NCBI RefSeq assembly: GCF_002240415.1
Contig: NZ_CP020028.1
Coordinates: forward strand, 3,063,501-3,127,500
From: Paenibacillus kribbensis
GTDB taxonomy: Bacteria; Bacillota; Bacilli; Paenibacillales; Paenibacillaceae
DNA: 64,000 nucleotides
Reading direction: 5' to 3'
Of the stretch, positions 41,001-48,654 are shown in pieces. Both the position numbers and the translations under genes were made by a program. The first letter of the stretch is position 1, and the number at the start of each line of letters is the position of its first letter. The notes beneath the pieces were generated by a model. It did not search any database. It was not told where the DNA came from and saw only the letters and a program-made list of their open reading frames with translations.

Positions 41001-42878
41001 ATCCCCGAATGTACCTGTTTGTGGAATCTCATTTTTCGGATTTGCATAATGGGTATAATCCGCATGATAAGCCTCGTTTTGCTCCAATTGTACGGTATTT
41101 AAGCCTTGATCATCCTCTGCTCCATAGACAGTGGCGTCGCTCAGATCCAGCACAATTCCGCTATAGTCATCGGGTTGCTGCTCCGCGCGCTGCACCAGCA
41201 GCAGCTTCGCGCCTGAATCCTCCAGCAGGTAGCGTACACGTTCTGCCGGATAATCCGGATCAATCGGCACATATGCGCCGCCCGCCTTGAGGATCGCCAG
41301 CATGCCGACGATCATATCTGTGGAACGCTCAGCGACGATACCCACCGTCCGTTCAACAGTAACACCGTAACCGCGCAGCGTATGAGCCAGTCGGTTGGCC
41401 TGTTCATTCAGCTGTCCATAGGTTAAACGACTGTTTCCATACACAACCGCCGTCTGATCCGGTGTACGTTCTGCCTGTTGCTCGAACAGCTCATGAATCC
41501 CTGCATCGTGTGGATATTCTACTGCTGTAGCATTGAACACATCTACAATTTGCGCCCGCTCTTCGTCATTAATCAGCGACAACTCCTGTATCCTCTTCTG
41601 TGGCCCTTTCACCATATGCTCCGCCACACTCAAGAATTGTCGGATGATTCGGGCAATTTCCTGCTCGCTGAACAGCTCGGTACGATAATCCAGGTACAGG
41701 ACAAGTCTGTCGTCATCCAGCATTTCCACCATGTGAATATCGAAGTCGTTCACCGTATCTCCGCAGAAATCGTTGTTCACCTGCTGAATAGCTTCATCAA
41801 AACGGGAGAAGCTCAGCGTACGGTACTGAATGGAAACACCAAACAGGCGCTGAATGTCCAGACTGTTTTGCTGTTCACGCAAATCTTGAATAATTTTGTT
41901 GTACGGATAACGTTGATGCCGCAAAATGGACGACTGTTCCTTGCCCACACCTTGCAGGAAGGTCAACAGCTCGGATTCCGGCTCAACCAGCAGGCGCGTA
42001 GCCACGGTGCTGACGAACATGCCAATCGTATCCTTTTCCTTTTTCGACGTACGGTTAGCGTACAGTGTACCTACTGTTAAATCCTGTTCCCCCGTTACTT
42101 TATGCAAATATATATACAGGGCGGCCAGGAAGAACGTAAAAATACTGATTTTATGCTCCTCACAAAAAGCCGCAACACCACGATACAATTCATGCTCCAG
42201 TATATAGCTTTCCCGGCGTGCAGCCGTGCTCAGTGTTAGCGGATTGTATGATTTTAAACCTGTAGTCTCCGGCAAATCGGCAAACTTCTCCGTCCAGTAC
42301 GTCTTGTCCTTTTCATAACGGTCAGATTGCTCATAGCTTTGCTCCACCTGAATAAAATCCAGATATGGATTCGCTTTAGTCGCCCTGTCTTGACCACTGC
42401 CATGCACAATCTCCATGTAATGCGCGGTAATTTCATTAATGGCCTGATTCATGGATACACCATCTGAAATAATATGGTGCATTTTGAAATTAAACCAGGT
42501 TTCCTCTGCCCCCAGCTGTAAAATAACAAACCGGTAAAGCTGCGAATCCAGCAATGAGAACGGCTGTGGATTGTTGCGGTTTACCCATTGATCAGCTTCC
42601 TCCGGGGTAACCTGGAGCGTTTCTATGTTTTGAGCGGCAAATGGCTCTACATATTGATATGGAATGCCATCCTGAGCAGTGATTTTGATACGAAAAGAAT
42701 CATTTTGCGCAATAACTTCGTTCATCGCCTGCTGCAATGCATCTATACGAACCGTTCCCTTGATTTTAACCGTTGCAATAATCGTGGACGTGTTGCGATT
42801 GGGGTACAAAAGCTCCGTATACCAAATACGCTGCTGTGGCTGGCTTAATGAAATCAATTGAACATCATGCTGAGTCAT
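696..42878 (-). CDS. triD: Giant ten-module lipopeptide NRPS (triD-like)
   Basis: The protein has 14,060 residues from the ATG at 42876-42878, which has GAGGAGAG 7-8 nt upstream. An in-frame ATG 48 nt further up has no such site. It assembles a linear lipopeptide on carrier domains in the cytoplasm. Order: Cstarter-A-T-E, C-A-T-E (x4), C-A-T, C-A-T, C-A-T-E, C-A-T, C-A-T, C. Phosphopantetheine serines fall at residues 1021, 2611, 4137, 5699, 7217, 8758, 9850, 10956, 12469 and 13566. All C and E domains keep HHxxxDG and all A domains end in NGKxDR. T domains before E read GGDS; the others read GGHS. C domains after E are of the DCL type (LTPMQKG) and the rest LCL (YPxSSAQKR). It has no thioesterase domain. 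The gene starts 50 nt after the triC-like stop. The E-domain pattern and most residues match tridecaptin; residues 3, 6 and 7 differ. Confidence 0.93.
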   Translation of the reverse strand: MTQHDVQLISLSQPQQRIWYTELLYPNRNTSTIIATVKIKGTVRIDALQQAMNEVIAQNDSFRIKITAQDGIPYQYVEPFAAQNIETLQVTPEEADQWVNRNNPQPFSLLDSQLYRFVILQLGAEETWFNFKMHHIISDGVSMNQAINEITAHYMEIVHGSGQDRATKANPYLDFIQVEQSYEQSDRYEKDKTYWTEKFADLPETTGLKSYNPLTLSTAARRESYILEHELYRGVAAFCEEHKISIFTFFLAALYIYLHKVTGEQDLTVGTLYANRTSKKEKDTIGMFVSTVATRLLVEPESELLTFLQGVGKEQSSILRHQRYPYNKIIQDLREQQNSLDIQRLFGVSIQYRTLSFSRFDEAIQQVNNDFCGDTVNDFDIHMVEMLDDDRLVLYLDYRTELFSEQEIARIIRQFLSVAEHMVKGPQKRIQELSLINDEERAQIVDVFNATAVEYPHDAGIHELFEQQAERTPDQTAVVYGNSRLTYGQLNEQANRLAHTLRGYGVTVERTVGIVAERSTDMIVGMLAILKAGGAYVPIDPDYPAERVRYLLEDSGAKLLLVQRAEQQPDDYSGIVLDLSDATVYGAEDDQGLNTVQLEQNEAYHADYTHYANPKNEIPQTGTFGDRLAYLMYTSGTTGQPKGVMVEHRNVVRLVKNTNYAQLDADTRILQTGAVVFDASTFEIWGALLNGGQLVLVSQDVILDAPKLKEAVRSHGITTMWLTAPLFNQLSQQDLKLFEGIRELLVGGDVLSVPHINRVLEAYPSLRIINGYGPTENTTFSTTHAITGVQSESVPIGSPIHNSTAYVVDRSMQLQPVGAWGELIVGGDGVARGYRNRPDLTAEKFIDSPFRSGERCYRTGDLVRWNADGTLEYKGRIDAQVKIRGYRIELGEVETQLLKLEAVREAVVIAREDEQGQKQLCAYVVTQADVAASELRSALSQELPGYMVPSYFVQLEQLPLTPNGKVDRRALPQPEGSVDSGEDYVAARNDVERTLVSVWQSVLGIDHIGVLDNFFHLGGDSIKAIQVSSRLLQNGYKLEMRELFQYPTIAELNGRVQKVNRVSDQGEVTGAVALTPIQHWFIEQQPSKPEHYNQALMLHREDRMDETALRQALQRIVEHHDALRIVFRQNADGGYEAWNRGVQEGDLFSLEVVDFTNEPDFAHALEAKASEIQGSICLHKGPLVKLGLFRCADGDHLLVAIHHFVVDGVSWRILLEDLATGYEQALRGESVRLPHKTDSFRLWADQLSAYANSTALEKERAYWQQLEQAGAAQAALPKDYTRKSETKPQLRDDRTLTVVWTALETEQFLKQAHRAYNTEANDLLLTALGTAVHEWAGISHVLVNLEGHGREAILPDVNITRTVGWFTSQFPVVLDMGEDRNVGRRVKNVKEGLRRLPHKGIGYGILRYLAGGEGKAPFIAEPEISFNYLGQFDQDLKNNAFRMSPYSIGASISDTLTKRYALDINGMITGGVLELTISYSSKTFMKKSIKRLADLLQESLRQVLAHCVEKELPELTPSDLSFQELTAGELEHIVEQTAAAGELENIYSLTPMQKGILFHGLMEPQSGAYFEQATFDLQGSFQVDAFAESLNLLVDRHQIFRTNFYSGWNEQPLQVVYRHKAAGFRFEDVRSMEPAELDAYIADFAERDKAEGFDFSTGELMRVSVLRTSEETYRFVWSFHHILMDGWCLFLVVGEAFNTYFALLEGRKPELAPVTPYSEYIEWLERQDNSAAERFWSDYFAGFEQQTVLPQAKQLDGHAKEYEAEKLSFTLSRELTEQMNKLVKQQQVTVNTLLQAAWGVVLQRYNHSRDVVFGSVVSGRSADIPGIDKMIGLFINTVPVRVHSGKDVTFAQLMKQTQEQALASRAYETYPLYEIQALTEQKQDLVNHIMVFENYPVEQRMEQMGSHATNGFTIANASMSEQTNYDFNITIVPGDEIGVHLEYNALAFEREAIEQIREHLLHIIEEAINRPDALVDELELVTAEEKAKIIDGFGSVGVSAWSDVKEAAWLFHVYVEEQAQLVPDHVAVVYEQQQLTYRELNERANQLARRLRNEGIGRESIVGILSERSVDMLVGVLAVWKAGGAYVPLDADYPSERIRFMLEDSGATVLLTQIGLQERAQAWLEESVWALARGKSEGQLETAVSAEAMEQDALHGDLSPLTSASLSNREAASESAAVLRLHTVLALDDESLYTGDATDIEHINEPQDLAYVIYTSGTTGRPKGVMIEHRSLVNTAAAYRRDYRLSQFPVRLLQLASFSFDVFVGDIARTLYNGGTMVICPKDDRIDPSRLYGWIRDYQITVFESTPALIVPFMQHVHEHGLDMSSLELLITSSDSCSVTDYRVLQERFGADMRIINSYGVTEAAIDSSFYDEELSKLPSSGNVPIGQAWLNARFYIVDSQLNPVPIGVLGELCIGGAGVARGYLNRADLTAEKFVANPYVPGERLYRTGDLARWMPDGNVDFIGRMDYQVKIRGYRIELGEIETAIQRVPGVRQAVVIDRTDERGHKYLCGYLTGEAELRIEEVQAELEAGLPAHMVPARLMRLETIPLTSNGKIDRKALPEPEGSLHTGAAYVAPRTTVEQVLAAVWAGVLGVEAVGTQDNFFELGGDSIKALQVSSRLLQAGYRLDMKDLFSNPTVASLSPLLRTDGKIASQEEAAGKVELTPIQRWFFEQQPVDLHHSNQAMMLYRAGRFDVDALRHTMERIVQHHDALRTVFRATEHGYAAWNRSVEEGELYTLEIVNFSGVEDEAGAVEAKASEIQASIHLSEGPLVKLGLFPCAEGDHLLIVIHHLVVDGVSWRILLEDLASGYEQAVAGKTGKALRLPHKTDSFQTWAEHLSAYASSTEMERELAYWQHIEQAEASMVKPLPKDFASDHALLGDSEVVTVRWTKQETDLLLKQAHRAYNTEMNDLLLAALGKAVYDWSGSERVLVNLEGHGREAILPDVDITRTVGWFTSQFPVVLDGSLGQGGNTARLITQVKEGLRHIPQKGIGYGILRYLSNTDAFAQAGVKLQAEPEISFNYLGQFDQDYKGNDLQPSSYSIGVPVSTNAAMDFALDINGVIEDGELLFTIRYGTTQFRHETIARLGELLGAGLREVISHCVAQERTVLTPSDVLLNNVTLDELEQLVEDTRDLGELENVYALTPMQKGMLFYSLMDTDSAAYFEQATFELNGRFDVVAFGKSLDLLVQRHEALRTNFISSWKDEPVQVVFRSRSGALYYEDLRGLAKEEREARVEAFILADKAKGFRLAEDALIRVSILQTGDEMYHFIWSFHHILMDGWCLSFMTQEVFGSYLALRAGQEPVLEPVTPFSRFIEWLERQDREASLQYWSGYLAEYEQQITLPQQKTQPKSTQAGEYVAGELECDFQPELVAQIERVAKQNQVTINTLIQTVWGVLLQKYNNSTDVVFGSVVSGRPGDIPGVERMIGLFINTIPVRVQSEKGEAFVELMKRTQRQALASNAYDAFPLYEIQALTEQKQDLINHIMIFENYPVEQQVEQLGSEGQELFTISNVVATEQTNYDLNVAVMPGEGIKIRFMYNALSFDQAGIERLHGHFARLLEQISLNPHVRVEELELVTVSEKQQITASFNDTASVYPRNQTIQKLFEEQAERTPDHMAVALGHQSLTYRELNEAANRLAHTLRDAGVKADEPVGILTERSLDMITGTLAILKAGGAYVPVDPQYPEDRIRYMLEDSGAKLLLAQQDLLDRCYFDGQIVNLNDETSYSLDDSNLEIAGAGHHAAYVIYTSGSTGKPKGVVVEHQSVVRLVRNTDYVPFDESTRMLQTCAFVFDVSTFEIWGALLNGGQLVLVHKDDLLDAAKLKETIRDHRINMMWLTTPLFNQLSQQDSQLFGDVKYLLVGGDVLSAPHINRVLRDNPDMNIINGYGPTENTTFSTTYHITEEQLDSVPIGRPIRNSTAYVVDSAFNLQPVGAWGELVVGGDGVARGYLNRPELTAERFLSNPWVEGDRLYCTGDLVRWREDGILEYAGRIDQQVKIRGYRIELGEVETQLLNIDSIREAVVLAREDEFGQKVLCAYYTSDREWSTGELRNLLAQEIPGYMVPSYFLHLEQIPLTVNGKVDRKALPAPEGGLQTGIEYVAPQTAAEQALAAVWQTVLGAGQISTLDNFFDLGGDSIKAIQFSSRLLQAGYKMDMKDLFKYPSVKELAPHLRLADKRTAEQGEVTGKVPLTPIQYWFAEQEQVNDHHFNQAVMLHREKGFDESALRQALHKLAEHHDALRTVFSKTEQGYEAWNRGLQEGELYHLDVLDFTDLTDEALLSAAIEAKASEIQSSIRLHEGPLFKVGLFHCADGDHLLLAIHHLVVDGVSWRILFEDLATAYEQAVNQEVLQLPDKTDSFRSWSGRLSTFANSAAMESECAYWEQLNASALADQARLPEDQAQDGRFTLADTDTVIVKLTKEETTQLLKQAYRAYNTEVNDLLLTALGMMLYTWTGHERSLINLEGHGREDILPDTDISRTVGWFTSQYPVLLDLGRDRSLSGRIKQVKESLRRIPNKGIGYGIWRHLSQSGQVVGQSDAGYAEPQVSFNYLGQFDQDLHNSDTRMSPYPIGSVVSDRTKMKYALDVGGLVTNGELELDIRYNGKAFRKDTIQMLADLLKANLLEIIEHCVTRERTELTPSDVLLKGLTLEQLATIMEQTKDVGELENVYPLTPMQKGMLFHSLMNAESGVYFEQATFDLEGHFEPDVFETSLNLLVSRHAILRTNFYSGWHGQPLQVVYRHKKPVFHYEDVRGREDGIAEFAARDKAQNFDLGKDALMRVTVFRTADSSYRFVWSFHHIVMDGWCLSLVTEEVFGAYLSLKEKQQPVLAPVKPYSQYIEWLERQDAQEATRYWSDYLAGFEQKTWLPGESVQASVMERAEGTDRSGVTSNSGYVSEKLSFVLGEERSAALNEIAKQQHVTINTLLQSVWGVILQKYNNNEDVVFGSVVSGRPAEIAGVENMIGLFINTIPVRIYSERNATFAEILQRTQEQALASGAYDTFPLYEIQALTEQKQDLINHIMVFENFPIGQQISQATGSGETSTQAGLSITNVAIAEQTNYDFNLIVVPDEDISILLEYNALVYNRAAMQRIQGHIDHVIGQIVDNPHIRVNELELVTPEEQAQIIQVWGDTAAVYPQDQTLSALFEQQAANTPEQTAVLCGAESLTYAELNERANRLARTLRAEGVQPDQPVGILAQRSLEMIVGIYAILKAGGAYVPIDPEYPADRIRFMLEDSGAKLVLSQSHLAEQASLSFDGKVLDLDHSVLDREGIYHEDGSNLEPLAGPHHVAYVIYTSGSTGKPKGVMVEHHSVLNRILWMHDRYGLSAEDTILQKTAFTFDVSVWELFWWSMVGSKMSLLPVGGEKNPEDIVDTIARDRVTTMHFVPAMLHAFLEYVEQQPREVMQAKLGTLRHVFASGEALPPQHVARFQRLVSSLGGAKLINLYGPTEATVDVSYFDCEPGEEYAVIPIGKPIQNIRLYIVKEGTEQLQPIGVAGELCIGGVGVARGYLNRPELTAEKFVADPFAGGEAGYERMYRTGDLARWMPDGNIEYLGRIDHQVKIRGYRIELGEVESQLLKVESVREAVVMARADETGQKHMVAYYVAGQEIGAGELRNELGRELPSYMVPSYFVQLEQMPLSPNGKIDRKALPAPEGSLQSGADYAEPRTAPERALVAVWQSVLGVQTVGILDNFFDLGGDSIKAIQIASRAFQAGYKLDMKDLFQYPTIAGLAPHMHEVSRVADQGEVSGETALLPIQHWFFAQERERPQHFNQAVMLYSATGFDETAVRQAMDHIVEHHDALRTVFRQASSGYMAWTRGVDEGALYTLETVDYREQATYSEALEAKATEIQSSIDLSAGPLVKLGLFRTTEGDHLLISIHHLVMDGVSWRILFEDFATGYEQAVKGEPVRLPYKTDSFQTWARELTAYTHRSSAASDATYWKQVEQVKAKMAPLPKDFVYEGSLHTDSEVLTVEWSEDETRQLLKQAHRAYNTEVNDLLLTALGLALHNWTGAGQVLVNLEGHGREAILPEVDITRTIGWFTSLYPVLLETGKGMTLAQRIKETKEGLRRIPHKGLTYGTWRYLSPASAADEVRTIAAEPEISFNYLGQVDQDLQNSGITLSSYSAGETEDAHSRLPYTLDLNAMISEGTLRLTIAYSRKQYRKETLKRVAGLLQSALQEVIAHCAAQEQPELTPSDVSFKGLTIGELEQIAEQAAHTGELENVYALTPMQKGMLFYNLMDSQSGAYFEQASFDLQGHFNIAAFAASLDILVQRHTALRTNFYSGWKNEPLQVVYRNKRSELYVEDLRDMEEVKQNDYILEFTRKDKQRGFNLAQDALMRVAVLRTGEDAYRFVWSFHHIVMDGWCLSLVTGEVFASYFATLAHKQPELAPVTPYSQYIEWLEQQDRQAASGYWSKYLEGYEEQSRLPQAKIQGKTGYQAERLDFDLGAELTAGIQRVAKRYQVTTNTLMQTVWGILLQKYNGTDDVVFGSVVSGRPAEIPNVEHIIGLFINTVPVRISTQEDSLFSDVMKQNQQQSIASHAYDTYPLYEIQGLSELKQDLINHILIFENYPVEEQIEQLGNGDDESSFSITGAESIEQTNYDFNLVVLPGNTIHMSFGYNALAFERESVEQIRGHLVQLLEQVAAKPDIRVQELDMLTEQEREQILGVWGDTAAEYPSGQTIHGLFEAQAAQTPEQAALFFEGELLSYRELNERANRLARTLRSQGVTKDRLVGLMTERSIDMIVGIFGILKAGGAYVPIDPTYPEERIRYMLDDSEAKLLLTQSHLVDKAVFDGNVLVLDGAQSVYHGDGSNLEPLSGPNDLAYVIYTSGTTGQPKGVMLEHHGLCNLKTYFDQTLRISTTDHALLFASYSFDAACWEIFQALFCGATLYVPTSETILNYERFEQYMADHQITVAALPPTYAVYLEPERMPNLRILFTAGSASSTELVYKWKDQVAYYNGYGPTENSVATSIWPVSEDERAGQLISIGRPMPNHRVYMVDMHGHLAPVGVAGELCVSGPGLARGYLDRPELTAEKFVPNPFAAGEAGYERMYRTGDLARWMPDGNIEYLGRIDHQVKIRGYRIELGEVEAQILKVEDVQEVIVLAQADEQGQNQLVAYYVAEREVSAGELRGLLGEELPNYMVPSYFIQLEQMPLTPNGKIDRKALPTPEGSLQSGADYVEPRTALEQTLVSVWQAVLGAKRVGILDNFFDLGGDSIKAIQVSSRLLQAGYKLEMKDLFQYPSISLLSGHVHKVSRTADQRVISGAVKLTPIQQWFFGQSSAEPHYFNQSVMLHRVEGFDIDALHQAVTKVAEHHDALRMVFRQTEQGYEAWNRGLNEGQMYSLDVVDLTDVEDAADVVKAIEAKANAIQSSISLEEGPLVKLGLFHCMDGDHLLIAIHHLVVDGISWRIVFEDFATGYEQAVRGEAIRLPYKTDSFSTWAERLSQYANSPASEDEREYWQRLAQTEFVSLPKDYERAEGQHYPLRDSEIVTVAWSEQETRLLLQEAHRAYNTEVNDLLLTALGTALYNWSGQERILVNLEGHGREAIVPDIDITRTVGWFTSQYPVLLDVDGKAEVEQRIKRVKEDLRHVPHKGIGYGILKYMSAGDTDHSLTLQPEISFNYLGQFDQDLENSDIGMSSHTGGEPMSDSTLLEHPLNVNGMITAGVLTLEIRYDSKVYHGPNVEKFARLLQESLQEVIVHCASRERSELTPSDVLFKGLTLEQLEQLTEQTASVGELENVYALSPMQKGMLFHSLMEPGSGAYFQQASFDQQGSFDVAVFRQSLDLLTQRHEALRTNFHMFETGRNQEPLQLVFRRKGSDLSFEDLRGMQKAEQQAYIQTFKLQDQARGFDLGMDALMRVQVLQTDEETYHLVWSFHHIVMDGWCLSLVTGEVFGTYFALLEQKQPELAAITPYSQYIEWLDRQDERAARDYWSSYLAGFEQQTLLPGSDASMKNQALDNKESAASVSASETNEYVSEKITVDLDQTWSEAMYRIAKQQQVTINTLMQTVWGVILQKYNNNEDVIFGSVVSGRPTDIPGVENMIGLFINTIPVRIQSERNATFVEMMRKTQEQALTSGAYDSFPLYEIQALTEQKQNLINHIMVFENYPVEQQVEQFGEVRPSAFEITNVEVIEQTNYDLDLIVMPDDIFRIMFRYNANVYDRSTVERMQGHVLHVIEQIIDNPHIRVNELELVTPEEQAQIVQVWGDTTAAYPQDQTLSVVFEEQAARTPDQVALVFGNQSLTYRELNERANSLARMLQAQGVGPDKLVGLMVQRSVEMIVGLMAVLKAGGAYVPIDPEFPSARIKYMLEDSEATVLLTSRDLAEEHHCNANAIFLEDAELYQGESGNLGAIARPEDLAYVIYTSGSTGNPKGVMLQHRSVLNFITGMRELIDFEADKTILSLTTISFDIFVLETILPLLGGMTVVLGDRQHQADPQALGKLIEDHHIDMLQMTPSRLQMLLGHEAGSRALRSVKEIMVGGEALPSKLLAALQEINGPRIFNMYGPTETTVWSAVRELTHARQINIGRPIANTQIYILNAHGGMQPVGVPGELCIAGEGLARGYWKREELTAEKFVKNPFAGGRAGYERMYRTGDLARWMPDGNIEYLGRMDHQVKIRGYRIELSEVESQLLQVESVREAVIMARADETGQNQLVAYYVASQALGAGELRHELGQELPSYMVPSYFIQLEQMPLTPNGKIDRKALPAPEGSLQSGADYVAPRTWVEAKLAQIWQDVLGLAQVGVKENFFEIGGHSLRATTLASKIHKELDKPLPLRSIFEAPTIEQLAVVLEQLDQVAYASIPVTEECSFYPLSSAQKRLYVLHQFDPNDVNYNMPSVLHVSGPLDVKRVENVFGQLIARHATLRTRFTLVDGEPMQWIEDTVPFAVEYTEVQVGDTTADTDTDTGTDTDTVASPETQELVRRFVRLFDLQTAPLLRVGVADLGVQGPGQDPQHLLMLDMHHIVSDGVSIGVLTDEFVRLYGGEELSPLRIQYKDYAVWQQSEAHQEWMQRQEAYWLDTFRGELPVLDLSTDFARPAVRSTTGDTVVFGLEREVSERLKELAAQTGSTLYMVLLAAYTALLHQYSGQEDIVVGTPIAGRPHADLEPIIGMFVGTLAIRNYPTAGQSFRSYVEDVKTRALQAYEHQDYPFEELVEKLNVKRDMSRNPLFDTMFTLHTTEEGELKLANLSFRPYGLEQTPAKFDLTLEASEEEAGIQFGLQYATALYQQETVERMTRHFIRLAEAVAANPDVKLGELELITPEESERILKVFNDPQAHSMCGAGYAQEQTLSTLFEQQAANTPDQVAVLCGAESLTYAELNERANRLARTLRAEGVQPDQPVGILVQRSLEMIVGIYAILKAGGAYVPIDPEYPVDRIRFMLEDSGAKLVLTQAQVAEQASLSFDGQVLVLDGPEQDGKDIYHEDGSNLEPLAGPHHVAYVIYTSGSTGKPKGVMVEHHSVINRILWMHDRYGLGAEDTILQKTTFTFDVSVWELFWWSMVGSKVSLLPVGGEKNPEDIADAIARDGVTTMHFVPAMLHAFLEYVEQQPREVMQAKLGTLRHVFASGEALPPQHVARFQRLVSSLTGAKLINLYGPTEATVDVSYFDCEQAEEYAVIPIGKPIQNIRLYIVKEGTEQLQPIGVAGELCIGGVGVARGYLNRPELTAEKFVVDPFTGGEAGYERMYRTGDLARWMPDGNIEYLGRIDHQVKIRGYRIELGEVESQLLKVESVREAVVMARADETGQKHMVAYYVAGQKMGASELRSELSRELPSYMVPSYFVQLEQMPLSPNGKIDRKALPAPEARLAVDREYVAPRTRLEEQLVRIWQSVLHDPQIGITDNFFEVGGHSLRATTLVAKIHQELHHKLALRDIFQHPTIEQLVQVMGEQTQQTYASIPVVEERAYYPVSSAQKRMYVLSYLEGGEVSYNMPGALIIEGSLDKMRLEQAFRQLIARHETLRTSFDMVDGEVVQRIDPIVEFNVEHVQASEEETQQYALDFVRAFDLAQAPLLRVQLVENGPQRHVMLYDMHHIIADGVTDGIIVQEFSQLYEGKELPPLRIQYKDYAVWQHAGMQSDRLREQESYWLKTMAGEIPALDMPTDFARPAVQRLEGARYDFAIGAEGSEQLKQLAAQTGSTLYMVLLAAYSTLLHKYTGQEDIIVGTPIAGRPHAELENLVGVFLNTLAIRNYPSGDKTFLDYLQEVKEHALSAYEHQDYPFEELVEKLNLTRDTSRNALFDTMFELKTFEQQEFELQGLTFKPYPTENNTSKFDLTLDAVEQPEGILCSLEYSTALYKPETIERLAKHFTELVRAITLHPQQPLAALDMVTVEEKAAIIYGFGGVGVTDVAAVEAESLFHVYVEEQAQLVPDHVAVVYEEEQLTYRELNERANQLARRLRNEGIGRESIVGILSERSVDMLVGVLAVWKAGGAYVPLDADYPSERIRFMLEDSGATVLLTQIGLQERAQAWLEESVWALARGKSKGQLETAVSAEAMEQDALHGDLSPLTSASLSNREAASESAAVLRLHTVLALDDESLYTGDATDIEHINEPQDLAYVIYTSGTTGRPKGVMIEHRSLVNTAAAYRRDYRLSQFPVRLLQLASFSFDVFVGDIARALYNGGTMVICPKDDRIDPSRLYGWIRDYQITVFESTPALIVPFMQHVHEHGLDMSSLELLITSSDSCSVTDYRVLQERFGADMRIINSYGVTEAAIDSSFYDEELSKLPGSGSVPIGQAWLNARFYIVDSQLNPVPIGVLGELCIGGAGVARGYLNRADLTAEKFVANPYVPGERLYRTGDLARWMPDGNVDFIGRMDYQVKIRGYRIELGEIETAIQRVSGVRQAVVIDRTDEHGHKYLCGYITGEAELRLEEVQAQLEAGLPAHMVPARLMRLDAIPLTSNGKIDRKALPEPEGSIHTGAAYVAPRTTVEQVLASVWAGVLGVEAVGTQDNFFELGGDSIKALQVSSRLLQAGYRLDMKDLFSNPMLSALALKVQSVTRLADQSEVVGAVELTPVQQWFFEQNLAEAHHHNQSIMLYSKDGFDETALRTAMDQIISHHDALRTIFRPAEQGYEAWNRAIGEGELYTLERADFSNEAEVSVTIEAKANEIQAGIHLSEGPLVKLGLFRCPDGDHLLIAIHHLVVDGVSWRILFEDIATAYEQALNGQAIRLPHKTDSFRTWADEQSRYANGSAVAAELAFWQEIEQGVYEPLPKDQPQPYSLNKDSEIITATWTAQETEQLLKQAHRAYNTDMNDLLLAALGMAIQRWAGIERVLVNLEGHGRESILPELDITRTVGWFTTQFPVVLDMSTGQDLAQRIKNVKEGLRRIPQKGIGYGILRYLSAAREHASFATEPEISFNYLGQFDQDLQNQIIGVSPYASGAVLSPHAARSYALDMNGLISEGELQLTISYSNQEYRRETMEQLAEELRTSLQEIITHCVSRKQQELTPSDVMLKNVTMAELDQLIERTRDIGELENVYALTPMQKGMLFHSLMDADSGAYFEQTTFDLRGRFQVDVFQDSLNRLAQRHEIFRANFYSGWQDEPVQVIFRRKDIGFRCEDLRHLDDRERDAYVKEFIRKDKAAGFDLSRDALMRVAILRTGDENYYFVWSSHHILMDGWCVALVTDEVFEAYFAAVEHREPKLAPVTPYSQYIEWLEAQDVEAASSYWKDYLLDYDQQTSIPAGKAGVKADGAQFEHVLCDLGKNLTGRIEMVAKQHHVTMNTLLQTAWGLLLQKYNGSDDAVFGGVVSGRPADIPGIENMVGLFINTIPVRIRSGAEDTFADMIRANQKQALASQAYETYPLYEIQALTEQKQDLINHIIVFENYPVEEQVEQLGEGADSDFEISNAGMIEQTNYDFNLVVMPQEAMKIRFEYNAKLYDREAVERVQGHLVQLLEQVAAKPDIRVYELDVLSEQEREQILGVWGDTAADYPSEQTIHGLFEAQAAETPEQAALFFEGELLSYRELNERANRLARTLRSQGVTKDRLVGLMTERSVDMIVGIFGILKAGGAYVPIDPTYPEERIRYMLDDSGAELLLTQSHLVDKAAFDGNVLALDGEQDVYHEDGSNLEPLSGPNDLAYVIYTSGTTGQPKGVMLEHRGLCNLKTYFDQDFGISTSDHALLFASYSFDAACWEIFMALFSGATLYVPTSETILNYERFEQYMSEHQITVATLPPTYAVYLEPEQMPSLRILVTAGSATSTELIYKWKDQVAYYNGYGPTENSVATSAWSVSEDARAGQLISIGRPMPNHRVYMVDVHGHLAPVGVAGELCASGLGLARGYLNRPELTAEKFVPNPFAAGEVGYERMYRTGDLARWMPDGNIEYLGRIDHQVKIRGYRIELGEVEAQILKVEDVQEVIVLAQADEQGQNQLVAYYVAEREVSAGELRGLLGEELPNYMVPSYLIQLEQMPLTPNGKIDRKALPAPEGSLQSGADYVAPRTWVEAKLAQIWQDVLGLAQVGVKENFFEIGGHSLRATTLASKIHKELNKPLPLRSIFEAPTIEQLAAVLESQDQVAYASIPVTEGRSFYPLSSAQKRLYVLHQFDPNDVNYNMPSVLHVSGPLDVKRVENVFGQLIARHATLRTRFTLVDGEPMQWVEDNVPFAVEYTKVQAGDTTVHADTSADMVVTPETRELVRRFVRPFDLQTAPLLRVGVADLGVQGPEQEPQHLLMLDMHHIVSDGVSMGVLTDEFVRLYDGEELSPMRIQYKDYAVWQQSEAHQEWMQRQEAYWLDTFRGELPVLDLPTDFARPAVRNTTGDTVVFGLEREVSERLKELAAQTGSTLYMVLLAAYTALLHQYTGQEDIVVGTPIAGRPHADLEPIIGMFVGTLALRNYPTAEQSFRSYLEEVKVRALQAYEHQDYPFEELVEKLNVKRDMSRNPLFDTMFTLQTTEEGELQLANLSFRPYGLEQTPAKFDLTLEASEEETGIQFGLQYATALYQRETVERMTRHFIQLAEAVAANPDVKLGEIELITAEESEQILSVFNDPQAHSMRGAGHGQAQDRLLSERFEEQAQRSPERVAVVCEDTSLTYAELNERANRLARVLQAEGVHADQPVGILLERSADILVSILGVLKAGGAYVPMDLMYPQERIDYMLQDSGAQVVITSHIAQLSLSLPSTVCPIVLDDEDVQAGLAGQDASNLSPVAAPHNLAYMIYTSGTTGQPKGVMIEQGSVSNLVDALSERVYSRYEQPLQVAWLSAFVFDASVKQIFASLLLGHTLHVISRDVSLNGEQLIGYYRTHRIDLSDGTPAHLHILNETVNVTEAPEVKHYLIGGEALPVSLVHGLLHKWSKYRPVITNVYGPTETTVDATTYTIEDVESLNVLLEKGEHTVSIGTPLPNLSVYILNTKQQLVPIGIVGELYIGGAGVGRGYLNLPELTAEKFIPNPFADAATAEQTGTTHANRMYRTGDLARWLPDGSIEYLGRVDHQVKIRGYRIELGEVEAQLLTVDGIQKAVVTAWESEDGHKDLCAYIVASASLSLPELRNALQPKLPDYMIPTYVVQMDRFPLTPSGKIDRRALPAPEARLEGGMEYVAPRTPLEAKLAQIWQDVLKLSSVGVTDSFFDMGGHSLRATTLVAKIHQELDSRITLREVFQHFTIEQQAQLIAAHGTDTYTVIPAAAKQAYYPVSSAQKRLYILSHLEGGDVSYNMPGVLTVEGPLQADRLEDAFTQLIARHETLRTSFEMVEGEVVQRVYDQVEFAVERLQVDESETEAYIESFVRSFDLRQAPLLRVRLIQTGPERHVLMYDMHHIISDGVSSNNIVQELVQLYEGRELEPLQIQYKDYAVWQQQEMQRESYQRREHFWLEHLAGELPVLDLPIAYPRPAARSFEGALYEFTVDPNVSEQLHRMVAQTGSTLYMVLLSAYTVLLSKYSGQDDLIIGTPVAGRLLPELEPLIGMFVNTLAIRHQPKGSQTFHSYLLEARDRTLQAFEHQDYPLEELVEKLDVARDASRNPLFDTMFVLQNTESQEAKLETLSFSPYVQEHSISKFDLTLSMSDEDGVIKGSFEYCTKLFGAEAIERLTEDLLAILSQVGANSDLLLSDIQVSSNEQPEGFSPDSIDFVF
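2052..5346 (-). other. TriD module 10: C - A(Glu) - T
   Basis: The A domain code is D-A-K-D-L-G-V-V-D(-K) ([36 protein letters not shown]), the same as the first module of surfactin synthetase, which loads L-Glu. The T serine is 13566 ([13 protein letters not shown]). Predicted output: L-Glu at position 10, as in tridecaptin. Confidence 0.85.
5347..8462 (-). other. TriD module 9: C - A(aromatic, Phe/Trp) - T
   Basis: The DCL condensation domain reads [10 protein letters not shown], following the E domain of module 8. The A domain code is D-A-W-T-V-A-G-V-A(-K), closer to the classic Phe code D-A-W-T-I-A than module 5 is, because of Thr278 and Val299. The T serine is 12469 ([10 protein letters not shown]) and no E domain follows. 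Predicted output: L-Phe (or Trp) at position 9. Confidence 0.77.
8463..13201 (-). other. TriD module 8: C - A(Dab) - T - E
   Basis: The LCL condensation domain ([10 protein letters not shown]) is followed by an A domain with the Dab code D-V-G-E-I-S-S-I-D and the same long insertion as module 2. The T serine is 10956 ([10 protein letters not shown]). The E domain has [11 protein letters not shown]. Predicted output: D-Dab at position 8, as in tridecaptin. Confidence 0.82.
13202..16489 (-). other. TriD module 7: C - A(Ser) - T
   Basis: The LCL condensation domain ([10 protein letters not shown]) contains a low-complexity Asp-Thr stretch encoded near 16136-16181. The A domain has the same Ser code as module 4 (D-V-W-H-F-S-L-V-D). 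The T serine is 9850 ([10 protein letters not shown]) with no E domain. Predicted output: L-Ser at position 7, where tridecaptin A1 has L-Dab. Confidence 0.83.
15015..16760 (-). repeat. T6-C7 copy of a near-identical block (partner 3880-5610)
   Basis: The T domain of module 6 plus the C domain of module 7 closely match the T domain of module 9 plus the C domain of module 10. The match runs from [12 protein letters not shown] to NDPQAHSM. The copies differ most in the Asp-Thr-rich loop of C7. Together with the A5/A9 repeat this suggests module 9-10 was assembled by joining an A5-like piece to a T6-C7-like piece. Confidence 0.8.
16136..16181 (-). repeat. Asp-Thr coding microsatellite in C7
   Basis: Repeats of the hexamer family tgtccg/tatccg encode an Asp-Thr tract ([12 protein letters not shown]) in a surface loop of C7. 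The paralogous loop in C10 has no such tract. It looks like a local slippage expansion that keeps the reading frame. Confidence 0.7.
16490..19661 (-). other. TriD module 6: C - A(Gly) - T
   Basis: The A domain code is D-I-L-Q-M-G-M-V-W(-K) ([35 protein letters not shown]), a typical glycine code. The T domain is of the GGHSLRATT type (Ser8758) and no E domain follows, as expected for an achiral residue. The next C domain is LCL type. Predicted output: Gly at position 6, where tridecaptin A1 has L-Dab. Confidence 0.83.
19662..24219 (-). other. TriD module 5: C - A(aromatic, Trp/Phe) - T - E
   Basis: The A domain code reads D-A-W-A-F-A-G-V-A(-K) ([36 protein letters not shown]). The frame resembles the GrsA/TycA phenylalanine code, with smaller residues at 278 and 331, compatible with a larger indole ring. 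The T serine is 7217 and an E domain follows ([10 protein letters not shown]). Predicted output: a D-aromatic residue, most likely D-Trp if the tridecaptin parallel holds. Confidence 0.75.
21340..22880 (-). repeat. A5 copy of a near-identical block (partner 5580-7100)
   Basis: The aromatic-activating A domains of modules 5 and 9 are near-identical from LFEAQAA to the [10 protein letters not shown] motif. The few changes include three at specificity positions or next to them ([38 protein letters not shown]). The T domains then differ: module 5 has the GGDS type and module 9 has a T domain that copies module 6. Confidence 0.8.
24220..28881 (-). other. TriD module 4: C - A(Ser) - T - E
   Basis: The A domain code is D-V-W-H-F-S-L-V-D(-K), a well-known Ser code ([36 protein letters not shown]). 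The T serine is 5699 ([10 protein letters not shown]). The E domain has [10 protein letters not shown]. Predicted output: D-Ser at position 4. Its A domain is nearly identical to that of module 7. Confidence 0.85.
25900..27490 (-). repeat. A4 copy of a near-identical block (partner 13440-15010)
   Basis: The Ser-activating A domains of modules 4 and 7 agree almost throughout, from FEQQAANTP to [12 protein letters not shown]. They differ mainly at a few loop residues, such as the stretch after DGKVLDLDH versus DGQVLVLDG. The copies diverge abruptly in the T domains (GGDS versus GGHS), which places the exchange boundary near the A-T junction. Confidence 0.82.
28882..33461 (-). other. TriD module 3: C - A(Val/Ile-like) - T - E
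   Basis: The A domain reads D-V-F-W-L-G-G-T-F(-K) ([35 protein letters not shown]). This is the module 1 Val code with Ala236 replaced by Val, so a branched hydrophobic residue is predicted. The T serine is 4137 ([10 protein letters not shown]). The E domain keeps [10 protein letters not shown]. Predicted output: a D-Val- or D-Ile-like residue. Tridecaptin A1 has Gly here, so this is one of the three predicted differences. Confidence 0.75.
33462..38259 (-). other. TriD module 2: C - A(Dab) - T - E
   Basis: The DCL condensation domain (FHHILMDGW) is followed by an A domain with code D-V-G-E-I-S-S-I-D(-K), which is the 2,4-diaminobutyrate code known from polymyxin synthetases. The A domain carries a roughly 60-residue insertion rich in Ala, Glu and Ser just before LHTVLALDD. 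The T serine is residue 2611 and an intact E domain follows ([10 protein letters not shown]). Predicted output: D-Dab at position 2. The A-T part is almost a copy of module 8. Confidence 0.82.
34950..36855 (-). repeat. A2-T2 copy of a near-identical block (partner 9930-11825)
   Basis: The A and T domains of modules 2 and 8 are almost the same at protein level from [17 protein letters not shown] through [19 protein letters not shown]. Scattered single differences include E/K in ARGKSEGQ and T/A in IARTLYNGG. They share an unusual insertion. The DNA is also near-identical over long stretches. A recent duplication or gene conversion inside triD is inferred. Confidence 0.85.
38260..42878 (-). other. 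TriD module 1: starter C - A(Val) - T - E
   Basis: The first C domain ([20 protein letters not shown] near residue 132) is of the surfactin/polymyxin starter type that N-acylates the first residue with a CoA-linked fatty acid. The A domain reads D-A-F-W-L-G-G-T-F(-K) at the ten specificity positions, a Val code. Its A3 loop is [16 protein letters not shown], preceded by a longer than usual linker. The T serine is residue 1021 ([10 protein letters not shown]). The E domain has [11 protein letters not shown] and NYLGQFD. Predicted output: N-acyl-D-Val. Confidence 0.82.
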
Positions 42879-42928
42879 ACGTCTCTCTCCTCGCAAAATA
42901 GTTATTGTTAAAAAGGAACTTCGCATAT

Positions 42929-44794
42929 TTATGCGGTTTGTTCCTCAGGATGCTTTCGAAACTGGAGCTCATACAGCTCCGCATAATGGCCGCCCTGGGC
43001 AAGGAGCTGGTCATGGGTGCCCTGCTCTTTCAGCTCGCCCTCGGCAAGGACACAGATGGTATCCGCCCGCTCAATCGTAGACAAGCGATGGGCAATAACT
43101 AATGTCGTGCGATCCTTCATCAGCTCATTTAAGCCCTGCTGGACTTCGTGTTCCGATTCTGCGTCCAGCGCCGAAGTCGCTTCATCCAGCAGCAAAACCG
43201 GTGCATTTTTGAGCAATGCGCGGGCAATCGCGATCCGCTGCCTTTGACCGCCCGACAAGTTGGCTCCGCGTTCACCGACAATGGTGTCGTAACCCTCCGG
43301 CAGGTCGGCTATAAAGCCGCTGGCATAGGCCGTTTTGGCCGCAGCCTCTACCTCCTCATCCGTGGCATCCGGTGAGCCAAAGCGGATATTATCCGCTACT
43401 GTGCCATGGAATAGCGTAGCCTCCTGCGGGACATAGGCCATCAAATCCCTGACCTCGTCCAACCGAAGCTCACCTGCCGAACGACCACGGACCCGCAGTA
43501 TACCCTCATCCGGTGGATAAAAGCCCAGTAACAGCTTCATAACTGTGCTTTTGCCACCACCACTCGGGCCGACAAGCGCGGTTACCTGCCCTTCCGGCAC
43601 GATCAGGCTCAGCCTTCGCAGTGTTGGACGGTCCGGCTGATAACCGAAGGTGATGTCGTGCAGCTCCAGCGCGGCTGGAACTTGTTCAAAGGCATGGCCT
43701 GGGCTTACGGTTTCGACATCACTATAAGATCCCTTCGTATCACTGGCTGAAAAAACTGCCGCCTCCGGGTCGATAAACCCAGCCCGCACCCCCTTCTGTT
43801 GTGCTACTGGGAAGTGCTCCTGCTCCTGCGACTCATCCAGAATTTCGCGGATTCGCACCAAGCCCGCCAAGGAGTTTTGCAGCAGTGATACAGCCGCCCC
43901 CAGCTCCAAAAACACCGTGGAAATGCCGCTTTGCAGCTGCACAATCTGTCCCAGTACTCCCAGCTCCATTTGCTTCTGCGAAACCAGAATCAATCCGGCG
44001 ACAAGCACACCGCCCAGCGTAATGAATTCAATGAGAAAATTGCACATATCCTGCAAGCCCATATGACGTCCCTGCCGGATGCTGATTCGGTTTATGTCCT
44101 CGCTTGTATCGTTGCAAAGTCCACCTACCTTGGTCCGCAAGCCGAACAGCTTCACCGTCTGCAAGCCGGAAAGCAAATCGCTCAACCGTTCCGTGAACCT
44201 GCTCATCCTTCCCTGTAACTCATCACTCGTCTGTCGCATCTTTTTTGCGAAATGAGAATTGACCCAGGCTGAGGCCAGCCCAAGTAAAATCGCCATAACC
44301 CCAAATCGCCAATCCAGTGCCATCATGATGATCAGCGAGCCAAAAAAGAGCGAAATTTGCAGTATAATCGAGCGAATATGAACGGTGTAAGCCTGCTCCA
44401 ACGTCTGTACATCGTTGGTCATGCGGGATACAAGATCACCCGAATGGCGTTTTTCGGCCTTTTCATACGATAGCTTGACGATATGCCCGAATAGTCTCAC
44501 TCGTACATTGGCAATCGCCAGCTTCACACATCGCTTGTACATGTAGCTGCACAGCGGGGAAATAAGACTTAATGCCAAAAATGTACCGCTGACCAAATAA
44601 ATCGCCCGGTAAAGCTCCTGCACATCGCCATTAACCGCAAAATTCAGCAAATAATGCACCACAAAGGAAAGTAAAATCGTGATGCTCGCATTGGTCAGGC
44701 TATTGCCAATCAGCCCGGCAAAATACCGTTTCCGGTGCGGCTTCATCAGGGACATCAGCTGCCTAAACTCATAAAACCCCTGCTTGAAGGTCAC
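42929..44794 (-). CDS. triC: ABC exporter half-transporter (triC-like)
   Basis: Start taken at GTG (44792-44794) with AAAGGAG 8 nt upstream, giving 621 residues. The frame is open further up, but only through the overlapping upstream gene. The N-terminal half is an ABC type-1 exporter membrane domain with about six hydrophobic segments (for example [29 protein letters not shown]). The C-terminal half is an ATPase with Walker [11 protein letters not shown]-loop PQEATLF, signature [12 protein letters not shown], Walker [13 protein letters not shown] and H-loop AHRLST. No C39 peptidase domain is present. It overlaps the end of the triB-like gene by 26 nt, so the two are probably translationally coupled and form a heterodimer. 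The likely substrate is the lipopeptide made by the adjacent NRPS (inferred from context), giving export and self-protection. Confidence 0.88.
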   Translation of the reverse strand: MTFKQGFYEFRQLMSLMKPHRKRYFAGLIGNSLTNASITILLSFVVHYLLNFAVNGDVQELYRAIYLVSGTFLALSLISPLCSYMYKRCVKLAIANVRVRLFGHIVKLSYEKAEKRHSGDLVSRMTNDVQTLEQAYTVHIRSIILQISLFFGSLIIMMALDWRFGVMAILLGLASAWVNSHFAKKMRQTSDELQGRMSRFTERLSDLLSGLQTVKLFGLRTKVGGLCNDTSEDINRISIRQGRHMGLQDMCNFLIEFITLGGVLVAGLILVSQKQMELGVLGQIVQLQSGISTVFLELGAAVSLLQNSLAGLVRIREILDESQEQEHFPVAQQKGVRAGFIDPEAAVFSASDTKGSYSDVETVSPGHAFEQVPAALELHDITFGYQPDRPTLRRLSLIVPEGQVTALVGPSGGGKSTVMKLLLGFYPPDEGILRVRGRSAGELRLDEVRDLMAYVPQEATLFHGTVADNIRFGSPDATDEEVEAAAKTAYASGFIADLPEGYDTIVGERGANLSGGQRQRIAIARALLKNAPVLLLDEATSALDAESEHEVQQGLNELMKDRTTLVIAHRLSTIERADTICVLAEGELKEQGTHDQLLAQGGHYAELYELQFRKHPEEQTA

Positions 44795-46685
44795 GCTTCT
44801 CGCTCCTTTCCTCCGGCATCGAATGGCCGTTTTCCGCTGTATGCTGTTCTTCTTCGAAATTTTGCAAATACAGCTTTCGATACTCACCGTCGCGGCCCAG
44901 TAATTCCTCATGGGTGCCCGATTCCACAATGCTCCCCTGATCAAGTACAATAATCCGGTTCGCCTGACGCACGGTTGACAGCCGATGAGCAATGACCAGC
45001 ACCGTCCGGTTGTGCATGGCCGCATTCATCGCGATCTGCACCTGAGCCTCCGACTGGCTATCGAGCGCTGAAGTCGGCTCATCCAGCAGAAGTAGCGGAG
45101 CATTTTTCAGCAATGCTCTTGCTATGGAAATACGCTGCTTTTGTCCGCCGGACAGTCCGCCTCCCCGCTCGCTCAAAATGGTTTCATAGCCCTCGGGAAG
45201 CTGAACAATAAAATCATGCGCGTGTGCCGCCTTCGCCGCCTCGACAATTTCTTCCCGGGTCGCCTCCAGACGTCCATATCCGATATTTTCTGCAATGGTG
45301 GCCGGAAAAAGCGACGGCTCCTGAGACACCATCGAAATATGGCGGCGCAGGCTTGTTAAATTCCAATCTGTCAAACTCTTTCCAAATAGCTGAACGGCTC
45401 CAGCATGCTCTCCCGGTTCATTAAATCCGCAAAGCAGCTTGAAAATTGTACTTTTGCCGCCACCACTGGCACCGACAATCGCTACCGTTTCCCCTTGTCG
45501 CACCTGGAAACTGATATCCTTGAGCACCGTGTTCCCCTCGTTGTAGCCAAAGGTCAAATGCTCAAAGCTGACCACGACCACAGCAGCGTCATCATCGCTT
45601 TCTGCTCCGTCTGTTTCGCTTCCACTGGCTTGACTAACTTGGCAGGCTTCCCTATCTGCATCGTCTTCCAAACGAAGGACCTTATCTCCACGATCCTGAC
45701 CGGCTGAGGTGATTTCGCCGCCTTGACGTTCATCTGGCCAATCCAGCACCTCAAACAAATGCTTCGCCGCTCCCCCCGCTTCCTTCATCTGCGAAATGAT
45801 CGTTGGCAGCATGGCAACGGGCTGCAATATGAACGAAATCAGATATAAAAACAGGACAATGCCTCCAGCATTCAGCTCTCCATGTTGAATCAGGTATCCT
45901 CCGTACACAATGACCAAAATAATCGGTGTTGCCAGCATCATCACACCTACCGGAGTAATGGATGCATAGCGTTTTTCCAGCCCCAGGCCGCGCCTGACGA
46001 CCTCCTCCGTAATCACCATATACTTCTTCAACAGCACAGCCTGCATATTGAATGCCTTGACGATAGGAATTCCTCCAATCGCATCCTGCCCGACCGCATT
46101 CAAATGAGCCATTTTCTCCTGAAGCTGCTCCGAATATTTTTCAATCGGCCTGCTCATCAATGATGTTATGAGCATCCCTACAGGCATGAGCGCGAGGCTT
46201 GCCAAAACCAGCTTCCAGCTTGTCATTAAGAGCAGTGTTAATGATGCTGTAAACACAAGCGGCAAATAAAACAGATTGGCAAACTGCTGGATAAAAAAGT
46301 TCTGTAACATCGCCGTATTGTTCGTGAGGCGGGAGACCAAATCTCCGGTGAACTTCCTCTCTACGCTGGAAACCGGTAAATCGCAAAACTTATGTACGAG
46401 GTCGCCTCTCAAGTCGCGCAAAGCACTAACGCTAAATCGAGCCGAAGCGTACCTCATCACAAACTTACAGGGCATTCCAATGAGTGTCATACCAACAACC
46501 AGATAAATCATGTTCCGGGTGGAGGAGAAGGTCCCCTGTGCCATTTGCTCGATGGCCTTACCCAAAATAATGTCTATGGCTGCCAGGGATAAGGAGGCGA
46601 TTACCGTTATGAAAACCCATAAATTGTACGGTCTTACATAACGGGCGAGTTTCCGAAAAGCAGAATTGGATCGAAACAAGGACAT
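44769..46685 (-). CDS. triB: ABC exporter half-transporter (triB-like)
   Basis: This 638-residue exporter has an N-terminal membrane domain (FITVIASLSLAAIDIILG, VMMLATPIILVIVYGGYLI and others) and a C-terminal ATPase with GASGGGKST, LSGGQKQRISIA and LLLLDEPTSALD. A linker of about 60 residues rich in Asp and Glu separates the halves. The GAGGG ribosome binding site directly touches the ATG at 46685. The third codon is TTG, 6 nt from the same site, so translation may really begin at 46679. It precedes and overlaps the triC-like gene and lies 335 nt after the thioesterase. Role: one half of the heterodimeric exporter for the lipopeptide, by position. Confidence 0.87.
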   Translation of the reverse strand: MSLFRSNSAFRKLARYVRPYNLWVFITVIASLSLAAIDIILGKAIEQMAQGTFSSTRNMIYLVVGMTLIGMPCKFVMRYASARFSVSALRDLRGDLVHKFCDLPVSSVERKFTGDLVSRLTNNTAMLQNFFIQQFANLFYLPLVFTASLTLLLMTSWKLVLASLALMPVGMLITSLMSRPIEKYSEQLQEKMAHLNAVGQDAIGGIPIVKAFNMQAVLLKKYMVITEEVVRRGLGLEKRYASITPVGVMMLATPIILVIVYGGYLIQHGELNAGGIVLFLYLISFILQPVAMLPTIISQMKEAGGAAKHLFEVLDWPDERQGGEITSAGQDRGDKVLRLEDDADREACQVSQASGSETDGAESDDDAAVVVVSFEHLTFGYNEGNTVLKDISFQVRQGETVAIVGASGGGKSTIFKLLCGFNEPGEHAGAVQLFGKSLTDWNLTSLRRHISMVSQEPSLFPATIAENIGYGRLEATREEIVEAAKAAHAHDFIVQLPEGYETILSERGGGLSGGQKQRISIARALLKNAPLLLLDEPTSALDSQSEAQVQIAMNAAMHNRTVLVIAHRLSTVRQANRIIVLDQGSIVESGTHEELLGRDGEYRKLYLQNFEEEQHTAENGHSMPEERSEKRDLQAGVL

Positions 46686-47020
46686 CCCTCTTTTTCGTTG
46701 CTCACACTTTCGCAGTGTGAACTTTTTTTAGATTATAGAATTTATAAGTTTTCAGCGGAGCTGAAACGTTTCTATAATCGCAAGAAAAGCTACGATCACA
46801 TGCGGTCTAGCTTCTTGGAAAACACGTCGACAGACGTTTTTCTTAAGTTGCAATGGACATGGTGAGATAGACTCTGGCTCTGGATGTATGAGTATTTACA
46901 TGGAATGAAATCGTTCTTGAATTATGCTAAGAGTTGCATCCTGGTGGTGGGTTAATTGTCGAATGGTTGCCGAGATGTTAATCATGTTGTGTACGTGGTG
47001 TATCGTGATGTGTGGGTTAT
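46686..47020 (-). promoter_or_regulatory. Structured leader between triA- and triB-like genes
   Basis: The 335-nt gap has no gene but several inverted repeats. At 46731-46779, GATTATAGAA pairs perfectly with TTCTATAATC, and nested inside is TTTCAGC/GCTGAAA. At 46782-46818, AAGAAAAGCTA faces TAGCTTCTT. At 46818-46842, GAAAACACGTC faces GACGTTTTTC. At 46702-46720 there is a 7-bp stem (TCACACT/AGTGTGA), which on the plus strand is followed by seven T. No T-run follows these stems on the minus strand, so they do not look like terminators of the operon. A regulatory leader RNA is possible. Confidence 0.5.
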
Positions 47021-47845
47021 TTAACTCTGTCTGAATCGTGGTTGTAGGGTATTGGTGCTGTATGATGCATGAGCTGCGGCAGCGTGGTTCAGGGCTGAGG
47101 ATGCGGACAAAATATTTACGACTGCGCCTATCACTTCTTGCTCTTGTTCATGAATGAAAAAGTGATTGCCTTCGAACATTCGCACATCTATGGGCGATGA
47201 GGTGTGCTGCTGCCAGGCATGAAGTGAATCCGTGGTCACCTCATAATCCTTCATTCCGCCTAAAATGGTCATCGGACAGGCCAATGGATTCCCCGGTTGA
47301 TAAACATATGTTTCGCACACCTTAAAATCCGCACGCAGACGGGGCATAATAATTTGCATTAACTCTGCATTTTGCAAGACTTCTTCGGGTGTTCCCTGCA
47401 TCAAACGAAGCTCTTCGGTGAAAGGCTGATCTGCTAAATCATGGAGTTGTTTTTTGGAATACGGAAGATGTGGTGCGGATTTACCGGATGCGATGATATG
47501 GACAGGCAGTCTTCCGGTTTGGCTAGACAACTGCCGCGCTGTTTCAAATGCAATCAGTGCTCCCATGCTGTGTCCAAAAAAAGCAAACGGCTTATGTATG
47601 TACGGAGCCATAGCAGGAAGCAGCGAGTGCACGATGTCCTGAATAGTGTCCATTGGGGCTTCGGTTGAACGGCTTTCACGCCCCGGAAGCTGTACAGGTA
47701 TAACAGTAATGTCGGGCGCAAGTCTAGACTTCCAGGAACTAAATATGGAAGCGCCACCACCGGCATAAGGGAAGCAAAATAGTTGGAGCTTCTCAGCCGG
47801 ATGGACTGCGGTTTTCGCAAACCAAGATTGTAACCGGGTCGTCAT
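47021..47845 (-). CDS. triA: Type II thioesterase (triA-like)
   Basis: An alpha/beta hydrolase of 274 residues in the family of external NRPS thioesterases (SrfAD/GrsT). It opens with FCFPYAGGGAS. The nucleophile is Ser93 in GHSMG, with the acid in GGMKDYEVT and the histidine in FEGNHFF. Such enzymes remove wrong acyl groups from carrier domains. The ATG at 47845 is chosen because GGAGG lies 8 nt upstream; the in-frame ATG at 47860 overlaps that site and has none of its own. It is the first gene of the lipopeptide operon, as reported for tridecaptin. Confidence 0.9.
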   Translation of the reverse strand: MTTRLQSWFAKTAVHPAEKLQLFCFPYAGGGASIFSSWKSRLAPDITVIPVQLPGRESRSTEAPMDTIQDIVHSLLPAMAPYIHKPFAFFGHSMGALIAFETARQLSSQTGRLPVHIIASGKSAPHLPYSKKQLHDLADQPFTEELRLMQGTPEEVLQNAELMQIIMPRLRADFKVCETYVYQPGNPLACPMTILGGMKDYEVTTDSLHAWQQHTSSPIDVRMFEGNHFFIHEQEQEVIGAVVNILSASSALNHAAAAHASYSTNTLQPRFRQS

Positions 47846-48574
47846 GTGATTTTCCTCCATCCTCTATGCAGTTCAGGATTTTACAGTAAATCCTTATATC
47901 GCTTTTTTTCTTCCAACACTTTCTAGCTGTTTTTAAATATACAAACTTTAAAACCGCTTGACATGGGACAAAAGATCTAAATTGATAGCGTTCATAAAAA
48001 TAAAACAAAATCCAGATTGTGCTATTTGTTTCAAGTCTTTAAAAGCAACAATTTCACTTTTGACATGAATCCCCTGCCCGTTCTAATCTGTTATTTTGAT
48101 TTAAAACGAGCTTTCAGATTTTCATCAATTTTGTAAAATCAAAATTATTATGATTTTCAATAGAAGATGAAAGCCTTGTACTACAACGATTTTACCTTTA
48201 CATGCCATTAACATAAATGTAACAAATTTCTCCTGATATCATCCGACAAAATCCGTCTTTTTTCGCAACCTCCTTCATCCCCCTATTTTATGGTATTAAA
48301 TTTAATTCAGCTTGCATCAATCGAAATTAATAACTCTTTAATTTTCTAATAAACACTGGCATTTTGTAGTTCTATAGAACTAATTATCATGCAAATTTTT
48401 TTTGACTCTCCGCCTAAAAATTTCAGTTCAGATTGAATTTTTACTCCTCAGGCTATGAATTTTCTTTTCAAACTTTAATAGAAACGTTTTTATCCACCTG
48501 CAAAAGTGCCGATTTATAGCGAATTTATATTTTGGTTATGTCCCTTCTGCAATGGGCAAACAACCGGAAACACC
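47846..48574. other. Long A+T-rich upstream region of the lipopeptide operon
   Basis: About 730 bp without a credible gene on either strand. The promoter of the minus-strand operon should lie here, but no convincing sigma-A pair was found. The best -10 candidate is TATAAG on the minus strand (47893-47898), without a good -35. A TTGACA on the plus strand (47958-47963) lacks both a -10 and a gene. The length and A+T content would suit binding by global regulators such as AbrB or CodY (speculation). Confidence 0.5.
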
Positions 48575-48613
48575 AAAAAGCAAGTCTCCATATGGTAAGA
48601 GACTTGCTTTTTT
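48575..48613 (-). terminator. Rho-independent terminator after glpX
   Basis: The arms AAAAAGCAAGTCTC (48575-48588) and GAGACTTGCTTTTTT (48599-48613) form a strong hairpin with U-tracts on both strands. It ends glpX on the minus strand and insulates the lipopeptide operon. It can work in both directions. Confidence 0.9.
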
Positions 48614-48654
48614 CAAGCTTATTATGACTTGGTCTTTGATGTAGCTGTGAAGAC

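Noticed and set aside
696..42878. CRISPR-like or transposon repeats in the 42 kb gene
   Set aside because: The repeats are long, in frame and coincide with A, T and C domains. They are paralogous NRPS domains, not mobile elements or arrays.
42879..42926. Upstream ATG extension of triD by 16 codons
   Set aside because: It has no ribosome binding site and overlaps the site that serves the ATG at 42878. Starter C domains begin with the short leader seen after that ATG.
44795..45025. 77-codon N-terminal extension of the triC-like gene
   Set aside because: It lies in another frame of the triB-like gene and is Cys/Arg-rich without exporter features. The GTG at 44794 has a good ribosome binding site.
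46702..46729. Plus-strand terminator (TCACACT/AGTGTGA plus T-run)
   Set aside because: It has only a 7-bp stem and no plus-strand gene ends here, so it is listed only as part of the minus-strand leader.
47953..47990. TTGACA on the plus strand as a promoter
   Set aside because: There is no matching -10 at 16-18 bp and no plus-strand gene follows.
48120..48165. AAAATCA...TGATTTT inverted repeat upstream of triA
   Set aside because: A 7-bp A/T-only match in very A+T-rich DNA is expected by chance.
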